DNA of 64,000 nt from Gadus chalcogrammus (GCF_026213295.1 NC_079431.1:17785466-17849465); one strand, 5' to 3'; counted from the stretch's first letter, positions 1 to 12,400 are shown. Numbers and translations are program-made. Notes: generated by a model from the letters alone, not told the origin.

Positions 1-860
1 TGTAACTGTTATTTTATTTTGTTGGAGTACAAACATATGGCAGCATGCAAATCTTAATTGGCAATGTTGTCGTAGCAAAAAGGTGAAGGGCATTGTGGAT
101 GAGACCACAAGCAAACCACGCTCATTCTTTCCAGAGGGCTATTAGTGAAACTGTCGGCTTCACGTTCAGATCTCCATCATCCGTTTTTAATGACCTTTCA
201 TAGTTAGAATTTTGCTTTTCATTATCCAAGCGTTCTGTAGTTTTTGGTCTTATTATCTGAAACATTCAGAAATACATCATTAATTTTCCAAAAAACTAAA
301 AATAAGTACATGTACAGGTACAGGTACATTTGAGGTGTTTTTCACAGCTTAGCACATCCTGCATTTCCCCTTTTGACCTGTGCTCTTATTTAGCCAAGTA
401 GCCAGACACATCAAATATTCACCACGTTCTCCAGCCTGTCCGTTTCGTTTCTCTTTTCCCGCTATTTGAGCCGTCTCCGAAAGGGCAAAGGTTGCCGTGC
501 ATTAAGAACCATACCATCGCTGCTGACAGCCGGGGCTGGAAAGTGCCTTTTATGAACAAAGAGGGCCTTTCTGTCCTTTGAATTTGAAAGATGAGGCCGG
601 GCCCTTGGGAATCAACCTCTGTCCCTCCTGCCTCTATCCAATTGTCAAAGGCTCCTGAAAGAGCGATCTATTTCAAGAGAGAGCTCCATGGCTCAGACCC
701 AACATCAAAGACTTATGAATTATTAAGTGCAGGCACCATTGATTATTGATTACAGAAGTCCAGCACTTATGTCTTTAATGGTTCCCCAGAACTTTTAGTG
801 TGCCTATTTTAGATGACCGCCGTCTATTACATTTTGAGGGGTTCGCTAGTGTTAGCTTTT
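1..860. other. Unassigned unique sequence
   Basis: I see no convincing exon, RNA gene or recognised repeat. Base composition is balanced and simple-sequence content is low, apart from a short run of the hexamer ACAGGT near 310-330. The stretch 540-780 reads like ordinary vertebrate intronic or intergenic DNA with homeodomain-like TAAT/ATTA cores. Conserved non-coding function is possible but unproven. Confidence 0.5.
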
Positions 861-949
861 GTGTGTGTGTGGTGTGTGTGTGTGTGTGTGTGTGTTGTGT
901 GTGTGTGTGTGTGTGGTGTGTGTGTGGTGTGTGTGTGTGTGTGTGTGTG
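861..949. repeat. (GT)n microsatellite, interrupted
   Basis: About 90 bp of GT dinucleotides with scattered extra G (GGTG) or T (TTG) interruptions. Both strands give open frames of Cys-Val or His-Thr repeats, which are artefacts of the dinucleotide. Confidence 0.95.
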
Positions 950-1192
950 CATGTAAGTGTGTTGAGTTCTTGCACCATTACGCTTGCATGTTTTCTTTGT
1001 TTTTTTTTTTACTCTTGGGAGTTGCCTATAATGTTAAGCAGCATTTTTGAAGAGCCTTGTGCAACAGGCCTAGGGGACCTCACAGGTTGTTATTGGTTGG
1101 AATGGAAATTGGTTGTCCCTTCATCGGCCTGTCTCTAAGACAAATGCTCCTTCACTACCTCCATAGTCCTTTGTATTCCTTCCGGTACCCTA

Positions 1193-1822
1193 AGGGTGCA
1201 CTCACACTAGGCCATCTGGCCGTGGCCGTGGCCGTTTTCACACCTAACTGTGCTCAAATCTGCCAGTGTGAGTGTGGCCAGTCTGGCCAGGCCAGGCCAA
1301 CTTGGCCACTTGGGAGAGGTGTGCTGCTACGGTACGGGCCGCCACGGTACAGTTGTAATGAGCCGACACGCGCACACGCACAGCTGCGCAACCTGAGCTG
1401 GATGACAGATAGTTCATGCGACGACCATGGACATAATCAAGGCGACGAGCCTTCTTTCCCATTAAACGGTAAACATGACGTCAAGCGGTTCAACTGTTGG
1501 TAAACGTTTGTCCCATTGAGAAGTCGAGTGTCTGTCAAAGTGCGAACTGTGTTCTCTGTGTTGTTGTCCATTGTTGTTAAAACTCTGACTGGCGGCAGAC
1601 ATTATTATGGTCCATGCAGCGGACACTTGGTGTTGACGTGTTACGACGTGATGACGTATGTACAAGAGCCTACCGTGGCCAGGCCACAGTTGCGACGGCC
1701 AACGGCCACGGCCAGATGGCCTAGTGTGAATGCAGGCCAGAGAACAATGGTGCCAGTTGAGCACGGTTAGGTGTGAAAACGGCCAACGGCCACGGCCAGA
1801 TGGCCTAGTGTGAGTGCACCCT
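1193..1822. mobile_element. 630-bp MITE with 64-bp terminal inverted repeats
   Basis: The left arm (1193-1256) and right arm (1759-1822) are near-perfect inverted copies. Both begin AGGGTGCACTCACACTAGGC when read inward and are rich in GGCC and GGCCGTGGCC motifs. A 38-bp part of the right arm is repeated in the same orientation at 1697-1734, 84 bp inside its terminal counterpart at 1781-1818. The interior has no transposase, so the element is non-autonomous. I could not settle the target-site duplication, so the superfamily is open. The open frames inside it are spurious. Confidence 0.85.
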
Positions 1823-2159
1823 GAGGATCTTGTACCGGTGATTACAAGGAAAGGAGGAGGGATAATGGATCACATGAACTATCTGCTTTGACGTGATTGG
1901 ACAACCAATTCTAGGTCTACTCTGAGGTTGATGTATTTATTGTTAGACTATAATGTAGTAGTTCTAGTTGCAGTCAGCAAGGCAAATATTGTTGGCTGTG
2001 GGACCGACCTAGTAAAAAAACTAAACATAAGCAGAGCTCATACTTTTCTTTGGCCTGGGTTTTCGCACTACATATACCACAGGTTATGCTGTGGTTAACA
2101 TTTTTTATTTCATTCATACTTTTTCATAAAGTGCCAAAGTACACACATTCGTTACTTAA

Positions 2160-3349
2160 GGAGAAGTATACTATGAAGGTATAATTGCAGCAAAGGTCTT
2201 TAGCACCTGTAACTGCAGAATTTGAATGCGGACACTAAAGTCACAGTAATTTTGAAGTCGTATATATTTATTTTGCATGTGTACTCTAAAGTCACAAATG
2301 TGTAACAGTACATTTGTAGTCGTAAATATTTTTTCTACCATTACAAACACAAATAGGGTCTACGAGTACGCAAATCTGTGTTACAGGTGCACAAATCCTT
2401 TTGCTACAATCATTGCAGCGCAGTTGGTGCAAAACACATTTGCACACCCGTATTTCATAATCTAAGAAAATGCCCAAAATGTGTGCATTCGTAAACCCAA
2501 ATTTGAAATAATGCATCAGAAGTTGCACATCTGTGACAAATGTCCTCACAAATAAAATAATAAAGAACGCTATGTTTATTCAGCATTTTAATGAGCGAGC
2601 ACAAGTCCATCGTTGCAACTGCTCGAATCTGCTCCGGCAAGTCTCAGCTGTGGGTTTTTTTGCAGGTAGTTTTGCAAGAAGTCTAACATAAGGTAGGATA
2701 CCCACCTCCGTTCAGTAGGACGCCCTCTTCTCCAGAAAGGAACGTATCCCGCGCGAAGAGTATGCTGTGATCTTTATAGGTCCATGACTGGCACGTGGTG
2801 GGTCCCAGTGTAATTTGAGAAATGCATCCCTGCCGGCGACTTTCATTGGATTAGGAAAATTATGGGCGGAACTATTTTGTACGCACTGGCATCTACGGAT
2901 ACGAATACTTTTGCTACACATTTACCACACAGATAGTGCTGCAAAACTACCTGCAAAAAAACCAACAGCTGAGACTTGCAGGAGCAGATTCGAGCAGTTG
3001 TAACGATGGATTTGTACGAATGCACACATTTTGGGCATGTTCTCAGATTATGAAACATGGGTGTGCAAATGTGTTTTGCACCAACTGCGCTGCAATGATT
3101 GTAGCAAAAGGATTTGTGCACCTGTAACACAGATTTGCGTACTCGTAGAACCTATTTTGTGTTTACAATGGTAGAAAAAATATTTACGACTACAAACGTA
3201 CTGTTACACATTTGTGACTTTAGAGTACACTTGCAAAATGAATATATACGACTTCAAATTGACTGTGTCTTTAGTGTACGCATTCAAATTCTGCAGTTAC
3301 AGGTGCTAAAGACTTTTGTTATAATTATACCTTCATAAGATACTTCTGT
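2160..3349. mobile_element. 1.19-kb fold-back element with arms of about 400-500 bp
   Basis: Almost the whole left half (2160-2497 and 2603-2680) is repeated inverted in the right half (2938-3349), leaving a unique loop of about 257 bp (2681-2937). The left arm carries about 105 bp (2498-2602) with no counterpart on the right. The termini read GGAGAAGTATAC and GATACTTCTGT. Both sides are flanked by TTAA (2156-2159 and 3350-3353), a possible target-site duplication. No transposase is encoded. The several 60-95 residue frames here are shadows of the palindrome. TTAA targets are known for the piggyBac and Kolobok superfamilies; assigning this element to either is inference. Confidence 0.85.
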
Positions 3350-3353
3350 TTAA

Positions 3354-4135
3354 GCAGGCGCTGCCGAAAGTAGAAGAACTGACGTCAACGTCTGTATTTG
3401 AGTAAAAGTGGAAAAGTACTGGCTCTGAAATTTACTCAAAGTATAAAAGTAAAAAGCAGCTTACTGAACCTCACATCATCATATTCATCATATTGATAGA
3501 ATTCAAGGACTTTTAAAGTTAAACCATTCTTTCTTTGGTTATAAGCAATTCACAGAAAACAATGAACATTAACTTAAAGTTAAACAATGAACATTTAAAA
3601 ACGAATGTTCGTTTTTAAATGCTTCAAACAAATACACGTCTTCAATGATATAAACTACGGTCTTACGCACGGTCAAAAAACTGTGTAGCTTCCATCAATG
3701 TCAGACTCAGACAGTGACGTCATTACGTAAAAATCTCAAAACATAGAGAATAACGAATGTACCATTTATACCTCACTAAATTATGCATTTTAACAGTTGT
3801 ACACATTATGAATTAACATAAAATTACTATTAACATTTTTAATCATTTTAAACTTAATATTTATTATAAATCAATTATTGGCATATTGGCTCTTAGAGCA
3901 CCGATGGTTACACCAAGGGATCATCTTTACAGTCTGTTATTGTCCAACCCATTTAGGTTGAAATCTATGTTGATGTTTGGAAGGTGATGCTGTGATACAA
4001 AATACAAAAATTGCCAATAAGTCCACTGAAATTCATTACAACTAAAGTAACAAGCCTGTTTTAAATTGTAGGGAGTGTAAGTAGAAAGTTAGGAAAATAA
4101 TTACTTCAGGAAAGTACATGTAACCAACTGTATTG
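3354..4135. other. AT-rich stretch with a possible degraded repeat
   Basis: No gene is visible. Around 3395-3460 there is AGTAAAAGT-rich sequence resembling a dispersed teleost repeat that recurs in related form near 39340-39440. The rest is AT-rich unique sequence. Confidence 0.4.
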
Positions 4136-4139
4136 TTAA

Positions 4140-5612
4140 AGGGGACCTATTATGCTTTTTCGACTTTTATGACCTATAAACGCTGTTATAATGATTGATA
4201 GTCATGTTTAACCATACTAAAGTGTCAAATAATGACGTACATGCATTTCGACGTATTCCATGCTGACAGTCTGGGGTGGCTGTGCAGAGCGCTAAACACT
4301 CGGGACAACGTTTGCGATTCACTTGTTCACATTTCCGGGAAATCATCTACGTAGAGGCACTCCTGCCGCGCCCCCATATGGGGGCCTGACCGTTATTCCG
4401 ACACCTCATTGTTCCGACGTCTCAATGGTCCGAAATATTTCCCATTAGATCGACATGCCACCATGCCGACGGTTCAATGTTCCGAAAACGGAACCCATTG
4501 GTCCGAAGGTCAGTTTGTCCGACTTTTCAAAAAGGAGACGCATTAGGCCGACAGTTCAATATGCTGAATAGGCCTACATATAAAGAGTTTTATACCTCGC
4601 TCGCGCTCTCGCTCTCTCTCGCTCTCTCTCACTCTCTCTCCAAAATGCAACATAGGCCTACATATCACGTTCACGATGAATATTGGAGAGCAAAGTGACA
4701 ATGCTTCACTTCATTTCGACAGGGTGTTTCAGCCCCATGGACAGAGAGCGTAGGTCTAATTCTCAACACGGGCACAAACACACACACACACACAGACACA
4801 GACACAGACACAGACACACACAGACACACACACTTGACTAAGTACACGGTATGAGGTATAAGTTTGACTAAATCAATACCAGCGAAATTATTAGGGCTAA
4901 GAGCCCACTGTAAAGTAAACACAGTAAACAACACATATAGGCCCGCAGCTACTAAAGATAAAAATTGTATTTGTTTTTCACTCACCGTTTGACTTCTTTA
5001 CGGGAAAAGTATTAGTCCTTGTATAACGTACGCTTCATAAATTCACCTCTTGTGACTGTTCAAGCCCACACAGCAACAGTCTGGCTTGGTGAAGTGCACT
5101 GCTGGAACTTAGCCTATCGTCTTTTATTTTTGGTTTCATAATCCCACATGTGGAATTGTGCCTTGGCCTATTCGGCATATTGAACCGTCGGCCTAATGCA
5201 CCTCCTTTTTGAAAAGTCTGACAAATGGACCTTCGGACCAATGGTTTTTAGGAACATTGAACCGTCGGCATAGTGGCATGTCGATCTAATGGGAAATATT
5301 TCGGACCATCGAGACGTCGGAACAATGAGGCGTTGGAATTACGGCATGGCACCCCCATATGCCTGGTCAAATCTGCCCGCGCGAGCGCTTCAAGGAAGGT
5401 AACCAATGACAACGGAGTTGGGTTGGCAGGAGGGGAGCGAGGGGGCGGAGAAGGACGAAACCGAGCGTTGACAGAGAATGCTGAAAGCGCCCAGATGAGA
5501 TGAAGAGTTTCCCGAAAATCTACATCATTTTTTGTGTATGGTTAAACATGAGTATCAATCATTATAACAACGTTTATAGGTCATAAAAGTCGAAAGGCAT
5601 AATAGGTCCCCT
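4140..5612. mobile_element. TTAA-flanked non-autonomous DNA transposon (host of a nested element)
   Basis: The termini are inverted: AGGGGACCTATTATGC at 4140 and its complement ending at 5612, with arms of about 78 bp (4140-4217 and 5536-5612). TTAA stands immediately outside both ends (4136-4139 and 5613-5616), consistent with a TTAA target-site duplication. Without the nested insert at 4381-5351 and its 10-bp duplication the element would be about 492 bp. No transposase is present. TTAA targets and short G-rich termini fit piggyBac or Kolobok-type MITEs; the choice between them needs a repeat library. Confidence 0.85.
4381..5351. mobile_element. Nested 971-bp long-TIR element, Mutator-like by structure
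   Basis: Long inverted arms (4381-4574 and 5163-5351, about 190 bp each) enclose a unique centre that includes (CT)n at 4598-4640 and imperfect (AC)n at 4775-4831. The insertion is flanked by the 10-bp direct repeat CCCCCATATG (4371-4380 and 5352-5361), as expected for a target-site duplication. The arms contain many TCCGAC/TCCGAA motifs spaced roughly 17-20 bp apart. Long TIRs with 9-10 bp duplications are typical of Mutator-like elements. No transposase is encoded, so the family call is structural inference only. Confidence 0.8.
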
Positions 5613-5616
5613 TTAA

Positions 5617-6048
5617 AGGTAATATAACACAATGCAGTGGTGCATCAATTCCAGGCTATAAGGAGACTGGCTTGTATTCTTTAAAGAACTCGGATAAAAG
5701 GAATAACACACAGACACAGTGAGGCATGTTTGACTTTTTATCTAACGATCAATCAGAATCAATCAAAGATTATTCACACAATAATAATAACAACACTGAA
5801 CCACTTCACCCGCGCCCGCCGATTCTGTCGCGCTGCGATGACGCTACTGCCTGTCGCATGTTATGCCCTTTTAGGGAGCGTCAACAATACTATGAACCGT
5901 TTCAGTTAGGGGCCGTCGGGAATATATACTGGCAAAGATATATATTATAGATAGACACCATACACAGTATATTATTTATATTATTATAATGTATATATTC
6001 ATATGTATTCATTTACATATATTACCAGATACCGTGAAATAGCATGGG
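5617..6048. other. AT-rich unique sequence
   Basis: No gene is recognised. The last 100 bp is strongly AT-rich with TATAT runs, leading into the minisatellite. Confidence 0.5.
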
Positions 6049-6296
6049 CTACATACAGATACCAGAAAATTGTGTTTTGGGCTACAGGTCCATACATGGG
6101 GCTACAGGTGAATACATTGGGCTAGAGGTATATACATTGGGCTACAGATACATACATTGGGCTACAGGTCAATACATTGGGCTACAGGTACATATATTGA
6201 GCTACAGGTACATACATTGGTCTACACTACAGGTCCATACATTGGGCTATAGGTACATACATACATTGGTCTATAGATCCATACATTGGGCTACAG
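6049..6296. repeat. 20-bp minisatellite, left part
   Basis: About 11 degenerate copies of a unit close to GGGCTACAGGTACATACATT. It is the same array as 7186-7600, separated from it by a hAT-type insertion. The unit is not a multiple of three, so its translations are repetitive artefacts. Confidence 0.95.
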
Positions 6297-7185
6297 CAGT
6301 GGTTCTCAACCTTTTTTGAGCAAACGCCCCCCTGACCTTAAAAAAATAAAAATAAACTAACAACCCCACACACACTCGTGTTGTATTGCTTAAAGTTGTC
6401 AGTGCATCGTTTTTCATTGGTCACTAATTGATTTCGTTGGTCACTAATAGCGAGAGAGAGGCCAAGAAAGAAGAGTTGAGGAAGAAAAGGTTGGATTGAA
6501 CATTCATTCAGTGCGGGCACTCCCGCGACTCCCGGCCGCCACGTCTCCCGTCGTGCCGCGGCACCCTGCGGCCCAGGCACCTTGACCTTGGGCACCGTGA
6601 CCACTCCCGTGTCTCCCGCGACTCCCACCATGCCCCGTGAACGAATGAATGAATGGCCCGGGAACCACAGGCACCGCGGCCCGGGCAACGCGGACTCCAC
6701 GAAAACAGATCGCATGCAGAGGCCTAATAAGGCCTATATATTTTTTTGTATTTGAAATGCAACAGCCTTTTCGTGGAGACTACGCTCAGAGCAGCTGGAA
6801 CTGAACAAGAGGAAGGAGGAAAACGGGCTATGAAACAAAATTTGATTTTTTTTTCTTGCTATCGGCCATGTTTGATTGTGTTGTGTTGGTTATTGAACTG
6901 TTAACCCGCGAACTTGGGTTATGTTTATCAGCGTTACTATAGAGATCATGACGATACCGCGCTGTATTATCAATGTTCCACTGCGCATAGACAGTAAAAA
7001 GTAGCTGAGACGGGAGAGGGGTTAGAAACCAATAAATGAAAATAGGCTATTTATATCAGGTAGCCTATTCTTACACCAAAAAAAAAAAGTTTAAAATCCC
7101 CCCCAAAAATGGGATCACGTTCCCAGGGCCCCCCTAGGTTGTGCGAACGCCCCCCAGGGGGTACCGCCCCCGTTGAGAAACCATG
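6297..7185. mobile_element. 889-bp hAT-type MITE inserted in the minisatellite
   Basis: The element starts CAGTGGTTCTCAACC and ends GTTGAGAAACCATG, an imperfect inverted repeat of the kind seen in vertebrate hAT MITEs. The 8-bp sequence GGCTACAG lies directly outside each end (6289-6296 and 7186-7193). Removing the element and one copy restores a continuous minisatellite. An 8-bp duplication is the hAT hallmark. C-rich blocks lie next to both termini and the interior has a GC-rich segment (6500-6700). No transposase domain is visible in any frame. Confidence 0.88.
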
Positions 7186-7600
7186 GGCTACAGGTCCATG
7201 CATGGGGCTACAGGTACATGCATTGGGCTATAGGTCCATGCATGGGGCTACAGGTACATGCATTGGGCTACAGGTCCATGCATGGGGCTACAGGTACATA
7301 CATTGGACTACAGCTACATACATTGGGCTACAGTCCCATGCTTGGGGCTACAGATCCATACATTGGACTACAGCTACATACATTGGGCTACAGGCCCATG
7401 CATGGGGCTACAGGTACATACATTGGACTACAGCTACATACATTGGGCTACAGGCCCATGCATGGGGCTACAGGTACATACATTGGACTACAGCTACATA
7501 GATTGGGCTACAGGCCCATTCATTGGGCTACAGGTACATTTATTGGGCTACTTGTCCATGCATGGGCTACAGGTCCATACATTGTGCTACAAGTTAGCAC
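7186..7600. repeat. 20-bp minisatellite, right part, with 60-bp higher-order repeat
   Basis: About 20 copies of GGGCTACAGGTCCATGCATT variants. From 7261 to 7500 they form four tandem 60-bp higher-order units, each made of three diverged 20-mers. Since 60 is divisible by three, all forward frames stay open and give 20-residue periodic pseudo-proteins. I find no start context or independent sign of coding. Confidence 0.95.
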
Positions 7601-7882
7601 GTCAAGCATCCTCCATTTCACCATGGGCTGAGTCCCAAGGAAGCCACCCTTGCACGTGTTTGTGGTTTTAATTTGATAAAACAACAATGGTGTCTATGAA
7701 CATAATCCAAGGCATGAAACCCAGTATCGGAGCTCCAACCCAATGAGGTCGGTTTGGATAACACCATTTTGATACTCTTCCAATACCATTTCAGCGGGAG
7801 AATGATTTCTGGCAAAAGCCATTGGCAGGGAGTAGCCCCCCACCTTCCTCCCCAAACAAAACTGTAATCACACGATGGTCTT

Positions 7883-8130
<248 letters not shown>

Positions 8131-9283
8131 CATGTTCATGTCTGGATGCAGGGAGAAGCCCAGGGCTCAAGGCCGACTTCCACAGAAGTCCATTCCACCC
8201 GCTGCTCCTGCAAATGTTGCAGGAGACAATTTTAAGTGTTTGTTTCTAAAATTTCTATCTTGTTTAAATCTAGGCAATATTCTCCCAATTAGCCTCGGTG
8301 GTGTCAGCCAGACAGTTTTTTGATTTTTGTTTCCATCTTTACTATTTCTACTCCATTGAGGAACCGACTCAGAATAGCAACAATGGCGGACAAGTCGGTT
8401 TGTATTTACTTCAGATAATCCAGATAATCCACTTGTGTCAATTAGCGCAAACAGCTGGCTGCTCTTCTGAAGAATGGGGTTAATTCCTCGACTGTCCTTG
8501 TCTCTGCCTCCTCTGTGTGCCCACGTTCCACAGAAGAAACATTCTCATTTTGATAAGCCCCTCGCTCTTCTCAATATGCATAAATCCTCTAGCCGCTAGC
8601 TTGATGACACATACACAAATTCTTGTATGCATTTTTGACCTTTAACGGTATTTGGTAAGAGATGTCCTATGGTTTCACAAGAACAACAAACCTACACAAA
8701 AATAAAGCTATGCTTCATTATAATAATTAGGTTTTGTGGTGGCTGTTGTCTGCCAAAAGTTCTGCTCAAGTTGTCTCATTGGATGATAGCAGCCTCCTGT
8801 CTGGTAACACACACCTGAGCCTTTTACCTGCCAACAAATGGATAATTAGGACATTTCAGCCAAAACACAAAATACTACTCTGATTTAGGGAAAAATGTGC
8901 TGCTACTATTGTGCATTTAATTAAATCTACCACTGATGTATTACATTATATATGCATTGTGTCTTTGTGTAAAATAAATAAACATTTTAAGGTTAAAGAA
9001 AAATACTAAACAGTATGCCTCCCAAGGAGGCATTAACAAGCAATATGTTTCTTTATTGACCTTTTCCGTTGACAAGTGATTCTTGTGGTGCAATAACAGC
9101 TCTCCCTCATGCCTCGGCAGATGGCAGTTTGAATGAAAAACGTATTTGAAGCCTGATTTGGTGTTTTCTTTAATGAGAACCCTGTCCATAGACAGGATGG
9201 GCAGCAGTCCTTCACTTGGTGGTCCAGTTTCACGCCTTATCTTCTCTAGCCAAGACAAGAATTCTCCCACTCGCAGTGCACAA
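8131..9283. other. Unassigned unique sequence
   Basis: No recognised gene or repeat. The parts 8450-8620 and 8740-8850 have balanced composition and TAATTA/ATGCATAAAT-type motifs that could suit regulatory DNA; this is only an impression. Confidence 0.4.
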
Positions 9284-9435
9284 ATACACGCACACACATG
9301 TGTACACCCACACTCACACATGTACACACACACAAACACACACACATGTGCACACACACAAACAGACCAACACTACAGATAAACAAACAGAATGACAGAC
9401 AGGCACACACCCAGATAGACAGCCACATAAACACA
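9284..9435. repeat. Imperfect (AC)n tract
   Basis: About 150 bp of degenerate ACAC with CATG, CAAAC and GACAGACAGG interruptions. Confidence 0.9.
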
Positions 9436-12400
9436 AAATAAATCTTGTGTTTGTGAATCTAGTTTGTCTGACAGCATGGGGTAGTGAGCTGTGATCTAAA
9501 GAAGATGAGGCCGTCTTATTGTGAAGTTCTCAGGCTGAGAGTGACCAGGAATGTCTGCTCTGCTCTTGAGAACACCAGCTCTGAAGTGCTCCATTACTGA
9601 TGAAGAGGGCATTTCATGCACACTATCATATCACAATAAGAGCCCCGCGACCTTCAAGGGACCTGAACGTTTCAAATTCCTGAAAATATGAGTGGCTCAA
9701 ATATTATGAGAAATAATGAGTTGCAGTTCAAATATCTCATCATATCTCTTCTCAGTGAGAATGAAATCATATTGACGTGTGCGAAACGCGTTGCGTATTC
9801 TATTTACATTTTTTGTATTTCTAACTCTAATAACTTCTCATATTAGGTCATAAAAAATAGAGATGAACTCTAGAGCTGCTTCCACTATACAATAATTTAA
9901 TAATTTCTCTATCATCATTTGGTGTTTATTTTATAGGTTAGTCCATTATGGTCTTTCTTGTTTCAGAAATTTGAAGTTTGAGGGGATTTAGAAATTAGCA
10001 TATGTTTATGTTGGATGGTATATACTTGTCATTGGCAAGGGCAGACGATATGGCCATTTTTAAATTGGGTATTGCATGAAATGTCCTTAGTATGCAAAGT
10101 GACACAACCACATCAATCATCTTGGGAGAAAACAAAGTGAAGTCCCTCCACTCAGAGGAATGGGTCATCCTCTGCGGCAGTATCATCACAGCACGACCAC
10201 AATGGCAGCTGATGACTGTTTCATCACATCTTAGAAGTCTTGAACATTTCTACTTATGTGGTCTGGCATAGATAGGCATTAATCGCCATGGCGCTGGCGG
10301 TATCGCAACAAGCTAATGATGAAAGCGTCCAAAAATGGAACGTTTTTATGTACGTATGGCTATATTTCCAAACGCACTTTCATTCAAAATGACATTGCCG
10401 GAGAGGTCAAGGTTTACTGTTATATTTCTATTAGCTTTAGAGCCCTAGATGTTCCGCTGAGCTCAGAATGTGCCATCATAGTTAAAGGTTAATTCATGGT
10501 TTTAACTACATGGTATAAGTGGTTTACTATTAAGCAACAACTCATTTAGCAGATTATTTATTCATTTCGTCATGAATATCCAGTTAGGGGTTAAGCCTCT
10601 TGTTCAACATTGGTAGTCTTGGACGGTACCCGTTAGCTCACAATGCAAAAAAACAGCAAACACACAAAGACGCATCATATTTTGTGTTTCCTGGAACAGA
10701 ATGTTATTAATCTGACCTAATATTATTTAGTATGAAATTGCACATTATATTAAATTCTCTGCAAGAATGGACGTTCAAACAAGCGAACATGCTCACTCAC
10801 GGACGCTGTCTGCGATTTCATTTAATTTTGAATGTTTAATTTATTCAAGCATTCATCCCAGTGTACGCCAGTGAACAAGGCAATGTCATATTTATTATAA
10901 TCTCAACCCCTGCGACCCTGTACCTTCTTTGTCCGCACTGTTGCATTGTGGGAGAATTAAATCCTCCCTCCAGCTCGGTGAATATATAGGAGACCTGCAA
11001 AAAGTTATCTTGTGTAATCTCGTTCTATGGATTGTTCTCTGAAAAGTATTTGGTTATTTATGCTAGGAGTTGCTGAATGTTCTCTGGGATAACTGAGATT
11101 TTTACATATTAATTTGGCAGCAGAAAATTATGATGAAGGTCGATGGATATCTTAGTGAAAAATGAGTGAAGGAGACGGTATACTTTCTTTCTGAGATGCT
11201 GGAGGATACAGTGGAGGGGATCTTCAAACAGAGCATGCATGATGCAAGAGGAGGACATGTCAAAGACACAAGAGGAACAGCGAACATGTGACCAATTATG
11301 ACATAGAGAGTCTGAATAATATGCAAATATCACAGTCCCACGTACGAAATCGATTTTTCTGAAATGGTGCGCCTCTTGATACTATCTGACAGGGGGGTTG
11401 AAAGGAAATTCAGGCCATAAGATCCTGGGATCAAACCATCATTGTTTCACAGTCTGACTGCCATCCTTGTATCAAGAGGCCTGACCAATGCCTGTTCTGT
11501 TGATTATCCAAATCTCACGGTGGTAGTTGCCTTGTATCCACTCAAGGCAAATGTGCCTGTAATGTGATTGCATCCTGCTGGAGCCTTCTTCTGTGGCTGT
11601 GTAATAGTCCCCAGACTTTTCTTCAATAAAACCTCTTTTCTTTGAACTGACTGACTTGTTGTTATTCTTTCAGCAGGGGCGGTGGTTAAATTGAATATTA
11701 ACTGGAACGGATAGTTTTATTTTTCCCTCAGCTGACCTGGCAGCCGTAAATAAATAAACCTTTGCCATATTCTTCAAATATTTATCCATGTTATTTTGGT
11801 TTTCCTTCGCTTACAAACCCTGCGCCTTTTCCCCCTGCGCCTGCACCTTTCTGCTGATCTTGCTGTCAGGACTGCGAATGGGGGGGCTGTGATCTTTCTT
11901 CATTTCAGACATACTCACTTAAGTGCAGCAAGGAAGGGATTTGCCCAGTCTTGACCTAAACCTTTGGTTTCGCAAACTGTGTGGAGGCAAGCAGTACAAT
12001 ATCACGTTTAAAAAATCATCAGAGTTTTTGAACGTAGATATATATATATTTAACATTATCACAGCATACTTAAAGAAAGGGGAAAAAGGGTGACTTTTAT
12101 GGATGTGGGTACAGCATTTAACCTTTCACGTGGATATTGTGCTTAAAAAAAAAAAAAATAAAATAAAGATCAAGCATGTCGCTATAAGGAGTTAGGACAT
12201 GCTTCAGTGTTTTTATTACAAACATTAACAGCCATGCAAGGCTGTCTAGGGGAAATAGGCACAATTAAAATAAATGATTGGCCTAGGATGAAAGATGGCC
12301 TTTCCTGGCTCAACCTACTCATTATGTAATTCAGCCTCGCTACCCAACGAGTTGTCATAGCAACAGAATCTCTCTTCCATCATGTCTTTGATCTATACAA

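Noticed and set aside
800..1138. 112-residue Cys/Val-rich open frame
   Set aside because: It is the translation of the (GT)n tract with short flanks.
6338..6715. 125-residue reverse-strand frame inside the hAT-type MITE as a transposase
   Set aside because: No hAT dimerisation or BED-finger motif, and it covers only a GC-rich patch.
7109..7671. Periodic 130-152 residue frames with GLQVH/IHWAT repeats
   Set aside because: All forward frames are open because of the 20/60-bp minisatellite; codon use and frame conservation give no support for a protein.
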